Shown here piece by piece: positions 31,883-41,802 of a DNA stretch of 64,000 nt (positions within the stretch are counted from its first letter, which is position 1; every line of letters starts with the position of its first letter). The notes below the pieces were generated by a model, which worked only from the letters and a program-made list of their open reading frames with translations, was not told the origin of the DNA and did not search any database. Position numbers and translations under genes: made by a program. Source of the DNA: Lasiosphaeris hirsuta (taxonomy: Eukaryota > Ascomycota > Sordariomycetes > Sordariales > Lasiosphaeriaceae); the NCBI GenBank assembly GCA_030549175.1, contig JAUKUA010000007.1:4216001-4280000 (forward strand), in the 5' to 3' direction.

Positions 31883-33178
31883 CTAATCCCAGTACCCCTT
31901 TTCGAGGGCAAAGGGCTCGTCTGGGTCCTCGGTGAAGAAGTAAGACACGTCGCCGCACTTGTCGCAGGGCCACCGGGCGTCGTCTCGACAGGTATTGCAC
32001 ACCTTGCAATGCCACGACTCCAAGTCATTGCACTCACCGCAGGCCGCGCAGTGGATCGCCGTATTCCCGCCCGCGTGCTCCCAGTAGCCGCGACAAAACG
32101 ACCACTCGTACGGCGTGTATCCCTGGGGCTGATCAATCAGCGCGCTCATCAGCACGGTCCGCTGCACCTCCCGGCGCTCGGGATCAGCCGGATCCCGGTC
32201 CCGCAGCGCCAGCCAGCCGCCCTCGAACGCCTGCCACTTCTCATCCGAGGAACACCTCGTCTTACTACCACTAGCCACCCCCTCAAGCGACGGCGGCGGC
32301 AGCAGCTCGTCCATCAACGACTCGACGTCGACGGCGTTGAGGTCCCGGCCCGGCGTCGCCAGCCACGTCGCAAAGCACAGCGACGGGTGGATCGCGGGCC
32401 GCTCGGGTGTGAGGAAGGGTCCGAAGACGCGCGCCAGCAGCGCCTTCATGGCCTCAGAGCTGAAGGGGTTGCGGCAATGCGCGTCGGCCGCGCAACCGCA
32501 TCGCTCCGAGCAGCCGCCGCCGTACCGCTTGCAGCCGCACTTTTTGCCGCAGAACTGCACCGAGGCGCCCGTGCCGGACGCGCGGCAGTGGCACTTGTGT
32601 GTGGCGAAGTCGGGTCTCTTGTCTTTGGCCTGGGGGGTGGGGGAGTTAGCTGAGGCTGCCAGGCTGCGGTGGGAGGGGGGACGGACCTCGGTGATCTTGC
32701 GGACGGGCGCGGGCGACTCAGAGTCCAGGTCCGACTCGTCGCCGATGACGGACCCATAGGGGTCATCTTGCTCGATGTCGCCGTCGCTGAGCACATAGTC
32801 TCCGGGCTGCTGGGTGTGGGACATGTCCGACTCGGAGTCTGCTCCGCGCAGGACGTCGTCGGAAGCGTCGAAGGCGAAGTTTGACCGGAGCTCGTCGTCG
32901 TAGTCGTATCCTTCGCCGCCGTCTTCCAGAGCCTGGGCATCAGATGGGTCATCAGACGGCTTGTTCACGAGCGCTTGCGAGACTCTGGAGACCAGATCGC
33001 GAATGACGCGACCGAGGTCCTGGATATCCAAGCCTACTCGCGCGACGTTGGCGATGCTGCTCTGAAGGTTCGGGTTTTGCGCGCCGAGGTCTGGGTTTCC
33101 TTGCAACGACTGACAACGCTCGACGGCATGTGTCAGATCCGCGACACGACCGCCCAACATTCTCAGCGCTATCTCCAT
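31883..33178 (-). CDS. CXC (Tesmin/TSO1-like) domain protein with C-terminal zinc-binding cysteines
   Basis: From ATG 33176-33178 a single exon encodes 431 aa. Residues 1-75 are helical; 76-160 are very acidic and probably disordered. The cysteine-rich segment at about 195-238 (HKCHCRASGTG, QFCGKKCGCKRYGGGC and ERCGCAADAHCRNPF) follows the CxC..C..KKCxCKxxxGGC pattern of CXC domains, which bind DNA in tesmin/TSO1 and chromatin factors. A second cluster near 375-410 (HCAACGECNDLESWHCKVCN, TCRDDARWPCDKCGD) forms CxxC knuckles. A nuclear DNA- or chromatin-binding role is the natural reading. The same frame continues upstream to an ATG at 33308-33310 but is interrupted by TAG at 33182-33184; see findings. 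Confidence 0.8.
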   Translation of the reverse strand: MEIALRMLGGRVADLTHAVERCQSLQGNPDLGAQNPNLQSSIANVARVGLDIQDLGRVIRDLVSRVSQALVNKPSDDPSDAQALEDGGEGYDYDDELRSNFAFDASDDVLRGADSESDMSHTQQPGDYVLSDGDIEQDDPYGSVIGDESDLDSESPAPVRKITEVRPPSHRSLAASANSPTPQAKDKRPDFATHKCHCRASGTGASVQFCGKKCGCKRYGGGCSERCGCAADAHCRNPFSSEAMKALLARVFGPFLTPERPAIHPSLCFATWLATPGRDLNAVDVESLMDELLPPPSLEGVASGSKTRCSSDEKWQAFEGGWLALRDRDPADPERREVQRTVLMSALIDQPQGYTPYEWSFCRGYWEHAGGNTAIHCAACGECNDLESWHCKVCNTCRDDARWPCDKCGDVSYFFTEDPDEPFALEKGYWD

Positions 33179-33310
33179 CAACTAGGCAAGCTCGTCATGG
33201 CTGCTGTGCCCAGGATTCATGGGCTCGAAAATACCTCCGAAAATCGGGCGGTTGGCACCCGTGGTGTCTGCGCGCTGGCGTTTGCGCGTGCGGCCCAAGC
33301 GGACACCCAT
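33179..33310 (-). other. In-frame N-terminal extension of the CXC gene, cut by TAG
   Basis: MGVRLGRTRKRQRADTTGAN, then RPIFGGIFEPMNPGHSSHDE, LA, then TAG (33182-33184) and, without a frame change, LMEIALRML. The basic RTRKRQR could be a nuclear localisation signal. The continuity of the helix on both sides of the stop suggests a former CAG. If the stop is real the protein starts at 33178 or depends on readthrough. Confidence 0.5.
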
Positions 33311-33723
33311 CGTGCGAATACTGGATGATGGCAGATTCACTCTTTGGTGCTGGTTGTGAGAGACAGGAAACGGAATAAACGGAAAATTTAATTCGAGATA
33401 CCCTAAAAATAGAGTCGGAGTCGGAGGCAACATAGTGGGGTTGAAAGGGAAACGGCCATCTTTTATGGTCCATGAGTGGGTCGACGTTGTCCACGATAGT
33501 ACCTGCCGTTTGTTAGTAGCTTGATCCTTGCGCTTCGTTCTCTGACTCAACCCAACTCAAGCCCGGGCCATCAGACCTTATCGGAGCAGATGGGTCTATG
33601 TGGATAAGGAATTCAGAGTATCACAACTTCAAACAGATGTCAGATCTATTGTTGACATTCAGGGTATCATACTCAGCTAGCTAAGAAACGCAATCTTCTA
33701 TGCACAATATTATCGCCACCCAA
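33311..33723. other. Intergenic region
   Basis: Promoter side of the CXC gene and 3' side of the 7-TM gene; no other feature seen. Confidence 0.4.
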
Positions 33724-34818
33724 TCATTGGTACCCACTGGTCAACAAAGTCGACACAACCGCGTCTTTCCACTCTTGTTTCGTCGGCTTCTTGAACTTCT
33801 CCCTCCAGCTCGACTTGTCCGTCTTCGACTCGGCCGCCTCCACCCGCCTTGCCTCGGACTGTATCTCGTCCAACCGCGGGCCCGACCACAGTCCCCCCTC
33901 CTTGCGCATGCCGATGACGAAGAGCAGGACCAGCAGCAGAAACCAGGGCAACGTATTGAGGAGGGGCTGGGCGACGTAGCTCAGTGAGAGTGGCCTTACG
34001 ATGCTGTTCGGTCCGAAGTCATAAATAGCCGTAGTGACCATGCCGACGGTCAGGCGGGCAAAGTCGAGGAGGGCCGCGGCCAGAAACAGAATGGCCGACT
34101 GGCGGAGGTGCACCGCGTGCTTCGTCTTGTGCACGATGTAGGCTGCGCATCCCACGATGGGCAGGACGGCGCCCCAAAACAGGATGTTGAGAGCGCTGCC
34201 CAAAAGGCCCACGCTCGGGTTGGGCCGAGGGGCCCGGGGGCTTTTCAACCTGTCGGCCGAGGATCCGTACGCCCACTTGTGGTATCGGTCCCAGAACTCG
34301 ACCGAGAGGGCGAAGTACACCGAGGCCATCACGAAGAAGGCAAGGGCGAGGGCGAGGGTGGCGTATCGTGCCAGCTTGGCTCGCTTGCTGGGGCCGTCTC
34401 GGTTGTCCAAGGAGATGAGGAAGCCGATTCCGAGCTCGACCAGGACGACGAGGAGGAGGATGTCGGCGGTGTCCTCGAAATACCTCCCAGAGCAGTTCAA
34501 AAAGTCAAGAGCCTGAACGAGCGCGGCGGTGCGTCCCGAAACGTTGTCCAGATCAATTACGTACAGGTACATAGCGCGAGTAATGACAAACATCAAAAGG
34601 GACAGAATGTAAATGGGGAAGAGCGTTTTGATCCATGCGAAGGCCCCGCGCGCCGCGTCGCCCTTCCGGTGCGTGCTGCGTAGACTGATGCCCCAGAGGA
34701 TCGAGAGCGGTATGATTGGGAAGACGTAGATGACAATGGTGCCGACAGAGTATTGGGCCTGAAGGGCCATAATATCGTTTATCGATAGGCCATTGTAGCC
34801 GGACTGGACGTTGCCCAT
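33724..34818 (-). CDS. Seven-transmembrane protein of unknown function
   Basis: Single exon, 364 aa from ATG 34816-34818. Seven hydrophobic helices can be drawn, including IVIYVFPIIPLSILWGISL, FPIYILSLLMFVITRAMYLY, DILLLVVLVELGIGFLIS, LALALAFFVMASVYFALSV, ILFWGAVLPIVGCAAYIV, AILFLAAALLDFARLTVGM and TLPWFLLLVLLFVIGMRK. The N terminus is short and carries one NxS/T-like site region; the C-terminal tail (about 70 aa) is charged, with SWREKFKKPTKQEWKDA. This layout is that of fungal orphan receptors or RTA/PTH11-like proteins, but no family motif (such as the CFEM or Pth11 signatures) is seen. Expected in the plasma membrane. Confidence 0.8.
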   Translation of the reverse strand: MGNVQSGYNGLSINDIMALQAQYSVGTIVIYVFPIIPLSILWGISLRSTHRKGDAARGAFAWIKTLFPIYILSLLMFVITRAMYLYVIDLDNVSGRTAALVQALDFLNCSGRYFEDTADILLLVVLVELGIGFLISLDNRDGPSKRAKLARYATLALALAFFVMASVYFALSVEFWDRYHKWAYGSSADRLKSPRAPRPNPSVGLLGSALNILFWGAVLPIVGCAAYIVHKTKHAVHLRQSAILFLAAALLDFARLTVGMVTTAIYDFGPNSIVRPLSLSYVAQPLLNTLPWFLLLVLLFVIGMRKEGGLWSGPRLDEIQSEARRVEAAESKTDKSSWREKFKKPTKQEWKDAVVSTLLTSGYQ

Positions 34819-35267
34819 GACTGACGTGGTGTTGGTGGTGTGGCGGATTCTGTCGTGCTAGGGGTCGTCGTCGTCCGAGTCCGTGGATGTATCGATATCA
34901 TCGATATATACTGCCAATGGGCACTAGAATGCCGTTGACTGCGAAAGTGAAAGTGGCTGAGAAAAGAACTGATACGCACTTCGGACCCCTCATGGCAATG
35001 AGATTGGAAAAATGCCCTGTCAAATGCCTTGGGGCGGGCTCCATACGATTCATACGAAAATTCCGGGAGTAGTTGGGCGGATAGGGGGTCATGTAACATC
35101 CACGCCCCCAACTCGCATACCTCGGCTCAATGTAGCTGCTTGGCAGGCATTCGGGCCTTGGCGATGAAGCAGCGGGGCCACACGCAGCGCCGTAGAACGA
35201 GTCAGCAAAGGCCAAATCGCCAAAGGCGTCAAAAATCAGATGGTTGAACCGCCGGACGACGTCAATC
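34819..35267. other. Intergenic region
   Basis: Promoter of the 7-TM gene, with a partly palindromic tatcgatatcatcgatatat near 34890. No gene seen. Confidence 0.45.
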
Positions 35268-36850
35268 TCATTGGCATTCCATTACCCGATACCTTTCTCT
35301 TGCCTCCAACCTGCCTATCTCGACAAGACATCTGCCGCGGCGGAACCACGCCTGAGCCCATTCAGACGATGAGATGACCATCGGTGTGCGAGGCAGATCA
35401 CCAAAGAACTTTTCCACCACATGGCAGTACTCGGAACCAAAGTCAATGAAAAAGTAACAAACCCTCCGGTACGCCCCGGGACTGAGGTTCTCCTCGCTCC
35501 GAGCCAAAACCAACCCCCGGTATCTCGGCCAACGCGTTGAAGTCTCGCTAGACCCATCCAAGTCCAGCATTCTACTCGCCGCCGCAACCGGCAGGCAGAA
35601 AGGGGCTGCTCGAGGCTGCAGCTATCCTCCCAGTCTGGAAATACATCGCAACCATCGAACAGCCCACGCCGCCGAGGCGGCTTCACATCCTCTTTTTCCC
35701 GGCAAAGTTCCACATGCTGACCATCTCGATCAACGCCACTTAGGGATGTAAATAACACCCCCCTCGGCCCGTAACAATTGTACACACGTTCCAGAATTCG
35801 CCCACCTTGCGATACTCTCGCAAGGGGTGCCCCCAAAGCCACCACACCGTCACTGACGGGGCCCAGTTCGTCGATGCCACTCGCCGTGGTCCCGGCGTGT
35901 AGAACATGGACAAATATAGTTGCGGAGTCCCCGCCCCAGCCGGGGACGGTGGTAATCGCAGAGGCGCCCCCATCAACGGCCGCCCACGACCATGACGGGG
36001 CCCGATACACGGCAGGCGGCGCAGGATGAAGATGCCCCTCCCGCCTATGCCAAAGCAGCGAGTTGGCCAAGCCACACTTCCACAACCCCGCCAGATATAT
36101 TGTGCTCGACGCGCCTGTCTCCGCCAGCCGCTGCTGCGTGTCCTTTGCGAGACCAGATATAGCAACCAACTTATCCCCCGGCATGGTGAGCTTGCAATCG
36201 GAATACACAACAACATGCTCCCCCCACTCAGCAAGCAGCCTTGTAACCTCATCGGCGCCCTCAACTTGTCCCCTCGACATCTCAATTAACCGCTTCCACT
36301 CACGAATCGCATCCGTCTTCGTTTCGACCACGTCCTCATCCCGGGGATAACTCGGCTGGGCGTCGCACGCTTGCAACGCCATACACTCCCAAAACACTTG
36401 GCTCGAGCCAAAATGCAGCACCATTGGCGGAAGCAGGCGTTCTTGCACGATCCACGCCCGGCTGACTAGAGGCTGCGTGTGCCACTCGGAGCGCAAGTAA
36501 CAGCTGCTATGTCGGCGGGATCGCGCTCGCAAAAGCAGCCGCCTTGGTCGTTGGACGCGCCGAGCGCCCGAGACGTTGAGGTACGTGTGCTTGTAGATGT
36601 CATGCATCAACGCTGCCTCGGCGGCCCAGTGGGCGGGGGAGTCCTGCACGACGCAGAGACGGTCGATCCAGAGGTGGCGCAGGCCAAGGCGGGAGACGAT
36701 CTCGAAGGCATCGCGGAAGGTTGGGGGAAGGGATGCGACGGGGCGCGGGGCGCGCAGCTGCGCAAGGGTGCTGCGGGTGAGCATGAAAACGTCGGTTCGG
36801 CCGGCGAGGGTGCCCCAGCAATGGCTGGGGCTCGATTGAAGGGGCGATTT
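35268..36850 (-). pseudogene. HET-domain gene, N-terminally truncated and frameshifted
   Basis: Minus strand: SHCWGTLAGRTDVFMLTRST, then FEIVSRLGLRHLWIDRLCVV, AALMHDIYKHTYLNVSGAR, SRAWIVQERLLPPMVLHFGS, PGDKLVAISGLAKD, YLAGLWKCGLANSLLWHR and YRAPSWSWAAVDGG. These are the HET motifs of the TOL/HET-6-like group in order. The frame upstream of SHCWG is closed by a stop (in TAACATACC) and no joinable exon with the usual 150-200 residue leader exists. Near 35600-35640 the coding frame shifts by one so that the C-terminal tail (RMLDLDGSSETSTRWPRYRG, VCYFFIDFGSEY) lies in a second frame ending at 35268. The open frame that starts at ATG 36782-36784 could still make a truncated product. Confidence 0.75.
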
Positions 36851-37689
36851 AGTGAAGGAGGTATGTTATCGCTTGGCCCCGGACGGAGAGCAAATACACG
36901 GAAATCGACTAACAATGAAGGTTACTAGTTAACGACCACCGTAACTACATCTCTCTCAATAGCCTCGAAATTGCCGAGCTTCCGCCGGTGCTGAGGTCGA
37001 TAAACCCCGGGCCTAACTCCTACGGCAAGCGAGCGGTAACATTTCTACTAGAGAGTGATACCAGTAATAGCGAAGAGGCTTTAGGGGCAACTAACCCGGC
37101 GTCAGGCCTAGAGCTAGCGGTAGCAATATTGCGTTCAATGTCTTACCGCCCTGCCAGAGCGCTCATGATCGTGGAACTTCTGGTTAATCTCCCACTTGTT
37201 TGACATCTGCCGAGATCCCTCTCGCTCGGCCATCTTCGGCTCTTGACAATGCGCCATATTTACACCAAGAGCCTCTTCTCGCGATACCTCCTTTCTTAAG
37301 TCTTCTAATATAGACAGTACCTTATCTAACCCGAGGGTATACCTTGACATGATGTTCCTGAGAGAATCCATAACGTACGTGATAGGCGAGCCGAACACTT
37401 TCCATTACCCTACTACATCTATCCTTGATTACACAACCACAACACTAGGAAATAACAATAACCACTGCATGCCTTACGAATCTTGATGACTTTCACGCTC
37501 GTATCAGAGTCACCTCTGACACTCATACTCCGAAGGAGCTCTAACGCTCTGAAGACTCTCCGACCTCTAAAGCCTTCCGAACTCAGTCGGAACTCTGAGA
37601 GCTCTTCGAACCATGTCGGATTTCCAGGACTCCGACCCGGATCCCCAAGGTGTCCCTCCGAGCCACACGTGGCTCCATGCCCCTCGAGG
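36851..37689. other. Unassigned region with decayed coding-like pieces
   Basis: Short open frames occur on both strands (for example DKVLSILEDLRKEVSREEA on the minus strand at 37290-37330), bounded by stops. They may be remains of a transposon or gene. Nothing is recognised. Confidence 0.3.
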
Positions 37690-38055
37690 GGCATAACAAG
37701 AACGTTAATTCTCGGTATTAATTATATAACTACTATTTACTTATGAATATTATACTTTGAGTACTCATGGATAACGTTTTTTTACTCCTAGGCCTTAGAT
37801 TCCTACGAACCGTATAAGGGCTGATTTTAGAGTGGTCTATTATAAGATCTCTCTTTTTAACCTGCTTAATAACGGTATCTACTAAATTAAACGTCTTTAA
37901 TCCGAGTTTAATACTATGTCTCTGCGTGTTATCGAAGATTGTAGTGGGAAGTAGTAGTGTTTGTAGGAGGTATAGGTATGAGACTTGGAGGGTAGAGGCT
38001 AACTTAGGTCTCTAATGGTCAGGTAAGTAAAATGAAAAAGTAAAGGCGAAACTGT
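37690..38055. other. AT-rich tract, possibly RIP-mutated relic
   Basis: About 360 bp clearly richer in A/T and in TA dinucleotides than the rest of the window, without open frames. This composition is what repeat-induced point mutation leaves in old transposons. No terminal repeats or transposon protein motif could be found. Confidence 0.4.
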
Positions 38056-38871
38056 TCATTTTCGAAAAAAGGGACCGATCTTGGCCATCTTCATATATAG
38101 GACCAATTGTGGGCCCACTCGGCTAGAGTTGAAGTAATTCAGCATACTGTGACGCCGCCTGCCGAAAACGGTAACTAGGGTGAGCAAAGGTGAGTAAGCC
38201 TGATGGCTGCCCTCGATCTCGACGTTGACAACAGAGGCGTTGAAGAAGTCGCTGCCAGGATCGTCGAACGCCGCTACTTCTCCTCCCTCAGGGACAATAC
38301 GGGGCATTTCTCCAGACTTTGACAAACTATCACACTGATCAAAGGCGACTCGATCAACGAGTTTCACAGCCTGCACCAAAAATACGCCGCATTCGTTCGT
38401 TCGCGTTGCGCCCAACGAAGTGAGCGTCTCCCGTCCCGGCGCGCCTAGGAAGCTCCCAGGCCTGCTCGCAGTGCTCCACAAGGTATAAATTTCACCCACT
38501 GAAAGGTCCATTCCATAAAAGATGCTGATCTTAACTGGTACCGCGCTGGTGCACTCCCCAGCTATCGCTTCCAGCCCACCACGCTTTCCGCCCACCACGC
38601 TTTCCACAACGGACCCAAAAGCCCAAGTCGCGAGGGCGAAGCACTCTATGCAGGGATACTCAACCATCTGTCTTTTGCCGCTCGAGGGCTGCATGGATGG
38701 GATTTTTTTGCCCTTTTGCTGAACTTGCGGGGGCTTTAGTAAATGTCTTCCGCTGTAGTATGTACCATGATGACGGACAAGACTCGGACTCTTTCGAGTT
38801 GGGGACCAGATGTCAACGACTTCAATCCTAACCGGTGGACGAGATAGGGTAGTAGTGAGCTGGACTTGCAT
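38056..38871 (-). CDS. Hypothetical protein (271 aa), weak support
   Basis: An uninterrupted frame from ATG 38869-38871: MQVQLTTTLSRPPVRIEVVD, IECFALATWAFGSVVESVVG, VPVKISIFYGMDLSVGEIYT, SPLLTLVTVFGRRRHSMLNY. Length alone (816 bp) is unusual for chance in this composition, and no better frame exists on the other strand. Codon bias is weaker than in the clear genes, and no domain, signal peptide or membrane helix is evident. It borders the AT-rich tract, so it may itself be a relic. Confidence 0.35.
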   Translation of the reverse strand: MQVQLTTTLSRPPVRIEVVDIWSPTRKSPSLVRHHGTYYSGRHLLKPPQVQQKGKKIPSMQPSSGKRQMVEYPCIECFALATWAFGSVVESVVGGKRGGLEAIAGECTSAVPVKISIFYGMDLSVGEIYTLWSTASRPGSFLGAPGRETLTSLGATRTNECGVFLVQAVKLVDRVAFDQCDSLSKSGEMPRIVPEGGEVAAFDDPGSDFFNASVVNVEIEGSHQAYSPLLTLVTVFGRRRHSMLNYFNSSRVGPQLVLYMKMAKIGPFFRK

Positions 38872-38919
38872 ACTTCAACATTCCCCGGAAGCCGTCGACA
38901 ATTACGGGAGGTAACGAAT

Positions 38920-38960
38920 GCTGGGCTGGGCTGGGCTGGGCTGGGCTGGGCTAGGCTGGG
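38920..38960. repeat. (GGGCT)n minisatellite
   Basis: About seven copies of the 5-bp unit gctgg/ggctg in a row, with one variant (gctag) near the end. Confidence 0.85.
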
Positions 38961-40732
38961 AAACGAGAGCATAAAGAATTCACGAGATTGCCGAGGAAGC
39001 ATTGCTTGTTTTGGTAAGGATTTGGAACCCCCGAATTCCGTAGCGGGAAATACCTACATCAACAGTGGCTGGGAAGCGCTCCTACAGGCCCAAGCACACA
39101 TGGCACCACCGTTAACATTGCGTTTCCTTCCTCATTATACAGGGCAGGCCATGGCCGCGTCTTCCCCGCCCTTCCGCTCCAGCGCCGAACTTCACGCTTG
39201 CTCCATTCCGCTCTAACCGTCCTCTACGCAGTACGGACAATCATGCTAGGGGAGCAGGGTGGTGATAATGCTACCGCTCTGAGAGATGTGTGGAGTCTAG
39301 GTTCTATCTGCAACTGGAAAAGGAGCCGAAACAGCTGGTAGGCTAGAGCCCAGGGCAACTGACCCGTCAGGCGCGGGCACCTCAACCAACCAGGATATTG
39401 AGCTGCCTGGTATCCGACATCTCCGTGCTGAATGACTTGTTACGGATAATGATGGTAAAGGCCTGGAAGAGCGGCTGGAGAATAAAATCCCAAAAACAAC
39501 GGGAAACAAGAAACCCAATGTCAAATGATGGGGGAAAGTGACCGGCTGCTGCGGAGTCCCTTCCAACATTATTTCTTGGGAACTTTGGGGATCAAGCACT
39601 AGCGCGTCGTCAAGAAGGGCAGGGTCAAGCCCTCAACGAGTTGGGCTTCCTCAGCCCTGCTGCTGACAGCAACATCGCTAGACCCAGCATGACGATGGTT
39701 GGCTGCACGGTACTCGTTCCTCTACCACCCTCCAAGGGTGTGCCATTGGCTCGCCAGTCACGCTGGTCTCGACCGAATCTCGGTGGGAAGAGCGGGAAGG
39801 GCGGGAATAACTGTAAGGGGCATGCAACCCAGGCCCTAAGCACATGGACAGCTGCCGCACAAGGACCATGCGTTGACCTTTTTCCACTATTGTTTTGCAC
39901 TTCTTGATTGAGATGCATGCAGTTTATACGCTATTGTCTTGGCATCCCCTAACTGAGAGGCCATTCATCCCGGGCCGCAGCGTTGGTTCGATCGAACGCA
40001 CAACGGTAGTATCCGGATGCTGGCGGCTGAAGAGTACTTGGCATCAATTGGTCTACTGCCAAGCTGTAGCTACTGCCTACAGCACGAAGGAGTGCTGACA
40101 CGAAATAGGTATGATACTTGTGCTCGGGCAGCGAAGTGCTTCGTGATTTGTACTTTACGCGTAGGGTTATTGCTACTAGTTTAGCAAAAGAGCCAGCATA
40201 AGGGGATTTCCCGGAACGTCTAAACCTGAAAATATAACTCGAATGGTCCCCGAGCTCGATAATGAAGTCCTTTCTTCTTTGCGATAATGTACTAATTAGG
40301 TAACAATATGACTTTCCAATTGAAGTAGCGCCACTGGTTGACTGTCACTGGACAAAGTCTTTGCGCCGCTCCCTTGCTTGGGTAGGTAGTACTGAACTAA
40401 CCAATATTCAAGCTTGGGCTTGATGGCAAGTTGTTGGCGCTAGAGAGACATAGGGACGAATTAAAGTCAGGGAAGGATCAATCACGAGAAGCTAGGTGCG
40501 GCAAAGTGCTGGGTGGAATGCTCTGGATGGTTTCTTTATAAATACAGCTGTTGAGGCCTTTCTGTTCAAGTTTCATTCTTATCAGCACCACCACTCATCA
40601 CTTGCCGTCGCCGTTGAGTAACTCTTTGTAGGTTGGACCTCTCTCCTAGTAGTCTCTCTCCTGTTTCTGCCGCTAATTCTCACCCGGAGCAGTACTTCAC
40701 GTCACGAAGCTCCCAGCAAGACATCAACCATC
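38961..40732. other. Intergenic region, 1.8 kb
   Basis: No supported gene. Short open frames around 39297-39907 lack coding character. The part from 40100 to 40700 is the promoter and 5' UTR of the secreted protein gene at 40733, with a TATA element. Confidence 0.4.
40537..40544 (+). promoter_or_regulatory. TATA element of the small secreted protein gene
   Basis: TATAAATA about 195 bp upstream of the ATG at 40733, followed by a CA/CT-rich leader (cagcaccaccactcatcac) typical of highly expressed fungal genes. Confidence 0.55.
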
Positions 40733-41134
40733 ATGGTTTCTGCCCGCGCCATTCTCGGTGCTGTTGTCGGCCTCGCCGCCCTCGCTGTCGCCGCCCCGGC
40801 ACCCGCTGCCGCCCCCGAGCCGGCCGCTGCCCCTGAGCCGGTTGTCGCTCCCGAGCCCGCCCCCGAGGGTGATGCCACTCATCTTCTTGAGGCCCGCCGC
40901 ACGTGGGCAGGAGGTGTCGACATGAACCAACAGTGCGCATGGCAGTACGGCGCAATCTACTGGGCCGAAAACATCATCCCTTGGGACGCCTACAGCTGGA
41001 AGTGCACGACCTACCCCATAGCTATCTACTTCTCTGTTGACGTGGGTGCCTACTGCCGACGCCGCTATGGTAGCAATGCCTACGCCGACCCCCAGGGCGG
41101 AGGTGCCTACGACTGGGGCTGCTACTTCCCTTGA
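40733..41134 (+). CDS. Small secreted cysteine-containing protein, candidate effector
   Basis: Single exon, 133 aa. Residues 1-20 are a signal peptide (MVSARAILGAVVGLAALAVA). A pro-region of AAPEP-type repeats follows (about 21-45). The mature part has four cysteines in NQQCAWQYGAIYWAEN, AYSWKCTTYPIAIYFSVDV, AYCRRRYGSNAYADPQGGG and AYDWGCYFP. The two halves resemble each other (C..QYG....A..SWKC and C..RYGSNA..AYDWGC), so the fold may be two related half-units closed by two disulphides. Similar C-x-YG-x-A-x-W-x-C secreted proteins are common in fungi; their roles are mostly unknown, with host or microbe interaction usually assumed. A strong TATA element and CT-rich leader suggest regulated, high expression. 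Confidence 0.85.
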   Translation: MVSARAILGAVVGLAALAVAAPAPAAAPEPAAAPEPVVAPEPAPEGDATHLLEARRTWAGGVDMNQQCAWQYGAIYWAENIIPWDAYSWKCTTYPIAIYFSVDVGAYCRRRYGSNAYADPQGGGAYDWGCYFP

Positions 41135-41802
41135 TTTCTTTTCATGTACATATTTTTTCATGTTCGCTTATTAGTCAGTGCTCCGGACTGCTTATCACTC
41201 CCCTCTATTAATTCAAGTGGCGACCCTCTCCACCACCGCGCCAAGACCTTTACATGAAAGTAGATTTAGTATACCGGTAGGTAATCGCAGGGGGGGCAAG
41301 GCAAAAATGACAAGGGAAAAAGACAAGAGAAAACAAGACAGGGGTGGCTTGCCCCGGAGTCGAACCAGGACCCTGTGACCTCCGGTGGTCACCAAGAGTC
41401 AATTGTTTATAGACATGTTTCCTCAACCCGTAGTGAGGCAGTAGAATACTTACTTAGCTTCTCTGTGATTCGCGCCAAGAACGGTCTGTTGTTGAAACAG
41501 TGTGTCATTTGTTCGGCAGGCATGAAAGCCTGCAAGCACTCGTATCCAGGGCTAAGCCACTGAATTATACTGAAATGTTTGATAGCCCACCTTTGAATGG
41601 AAGCACACCAACAGGCCACCCCTTCTGGTTGAAAACTAGGGCTATAAAGTCCGAAGCTATTTTGGACTCTTTAGCGCCTTGGCATTTTCTGACGAGGTGA
41701 GTACAACTTCTCAGCCGCAAACCTCACGACTAGCTTCTCCTCTTACTCCTGCTATCTCTCCCTCCCTTGGTTCAATATTCGAAACATTCCAGTTATTTTA
41801 CC
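41135..41802. other. Intergenic region with tRNA-like 3' half
   Basis: Holds the 3' UTR of the secreted protein, the Pol III B-box-like element at 41342-41400, and the leader of the HET gene. A short inverted pair (gcttgcaggctttcatgcctg on the minus strand near 41530) is present. Confidence 0.4.
41345..41400 (-). other. tRNA-like 3' half (perfect Pol III B box)
   Basis: On the minus strand cctggTTCGACTccggg forms a 5-bp T stem with a canonical 7-base loop, and ggttcgactcc fits the B-box consensus exactly. Upstream GTGAC/GTCAC could form an anticodon-like stem, but its loop has 8 bases. No acceptor 5' strand pairing with gcaagcc and no A box were found. T-rich runs follow, as at a Pol III terminator. 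A tRNA relic or SINE-like piece is more likely than a working tRNA. Confidence 0.35.

Noticed and set aside
36851..38055. Complete transposon in the AT-rich stretch
   Set aside because: No terminal repeats, target-site duplication or transposase/reverse-transcriptase motif could be recognised, so only a possible RIP relic is noted.
38866..39907. Several frames of 80-120 codons around the GGGCT repeat
   Set aside because: Composition like the surrounding non-coding DNA; no splice-consistent model.
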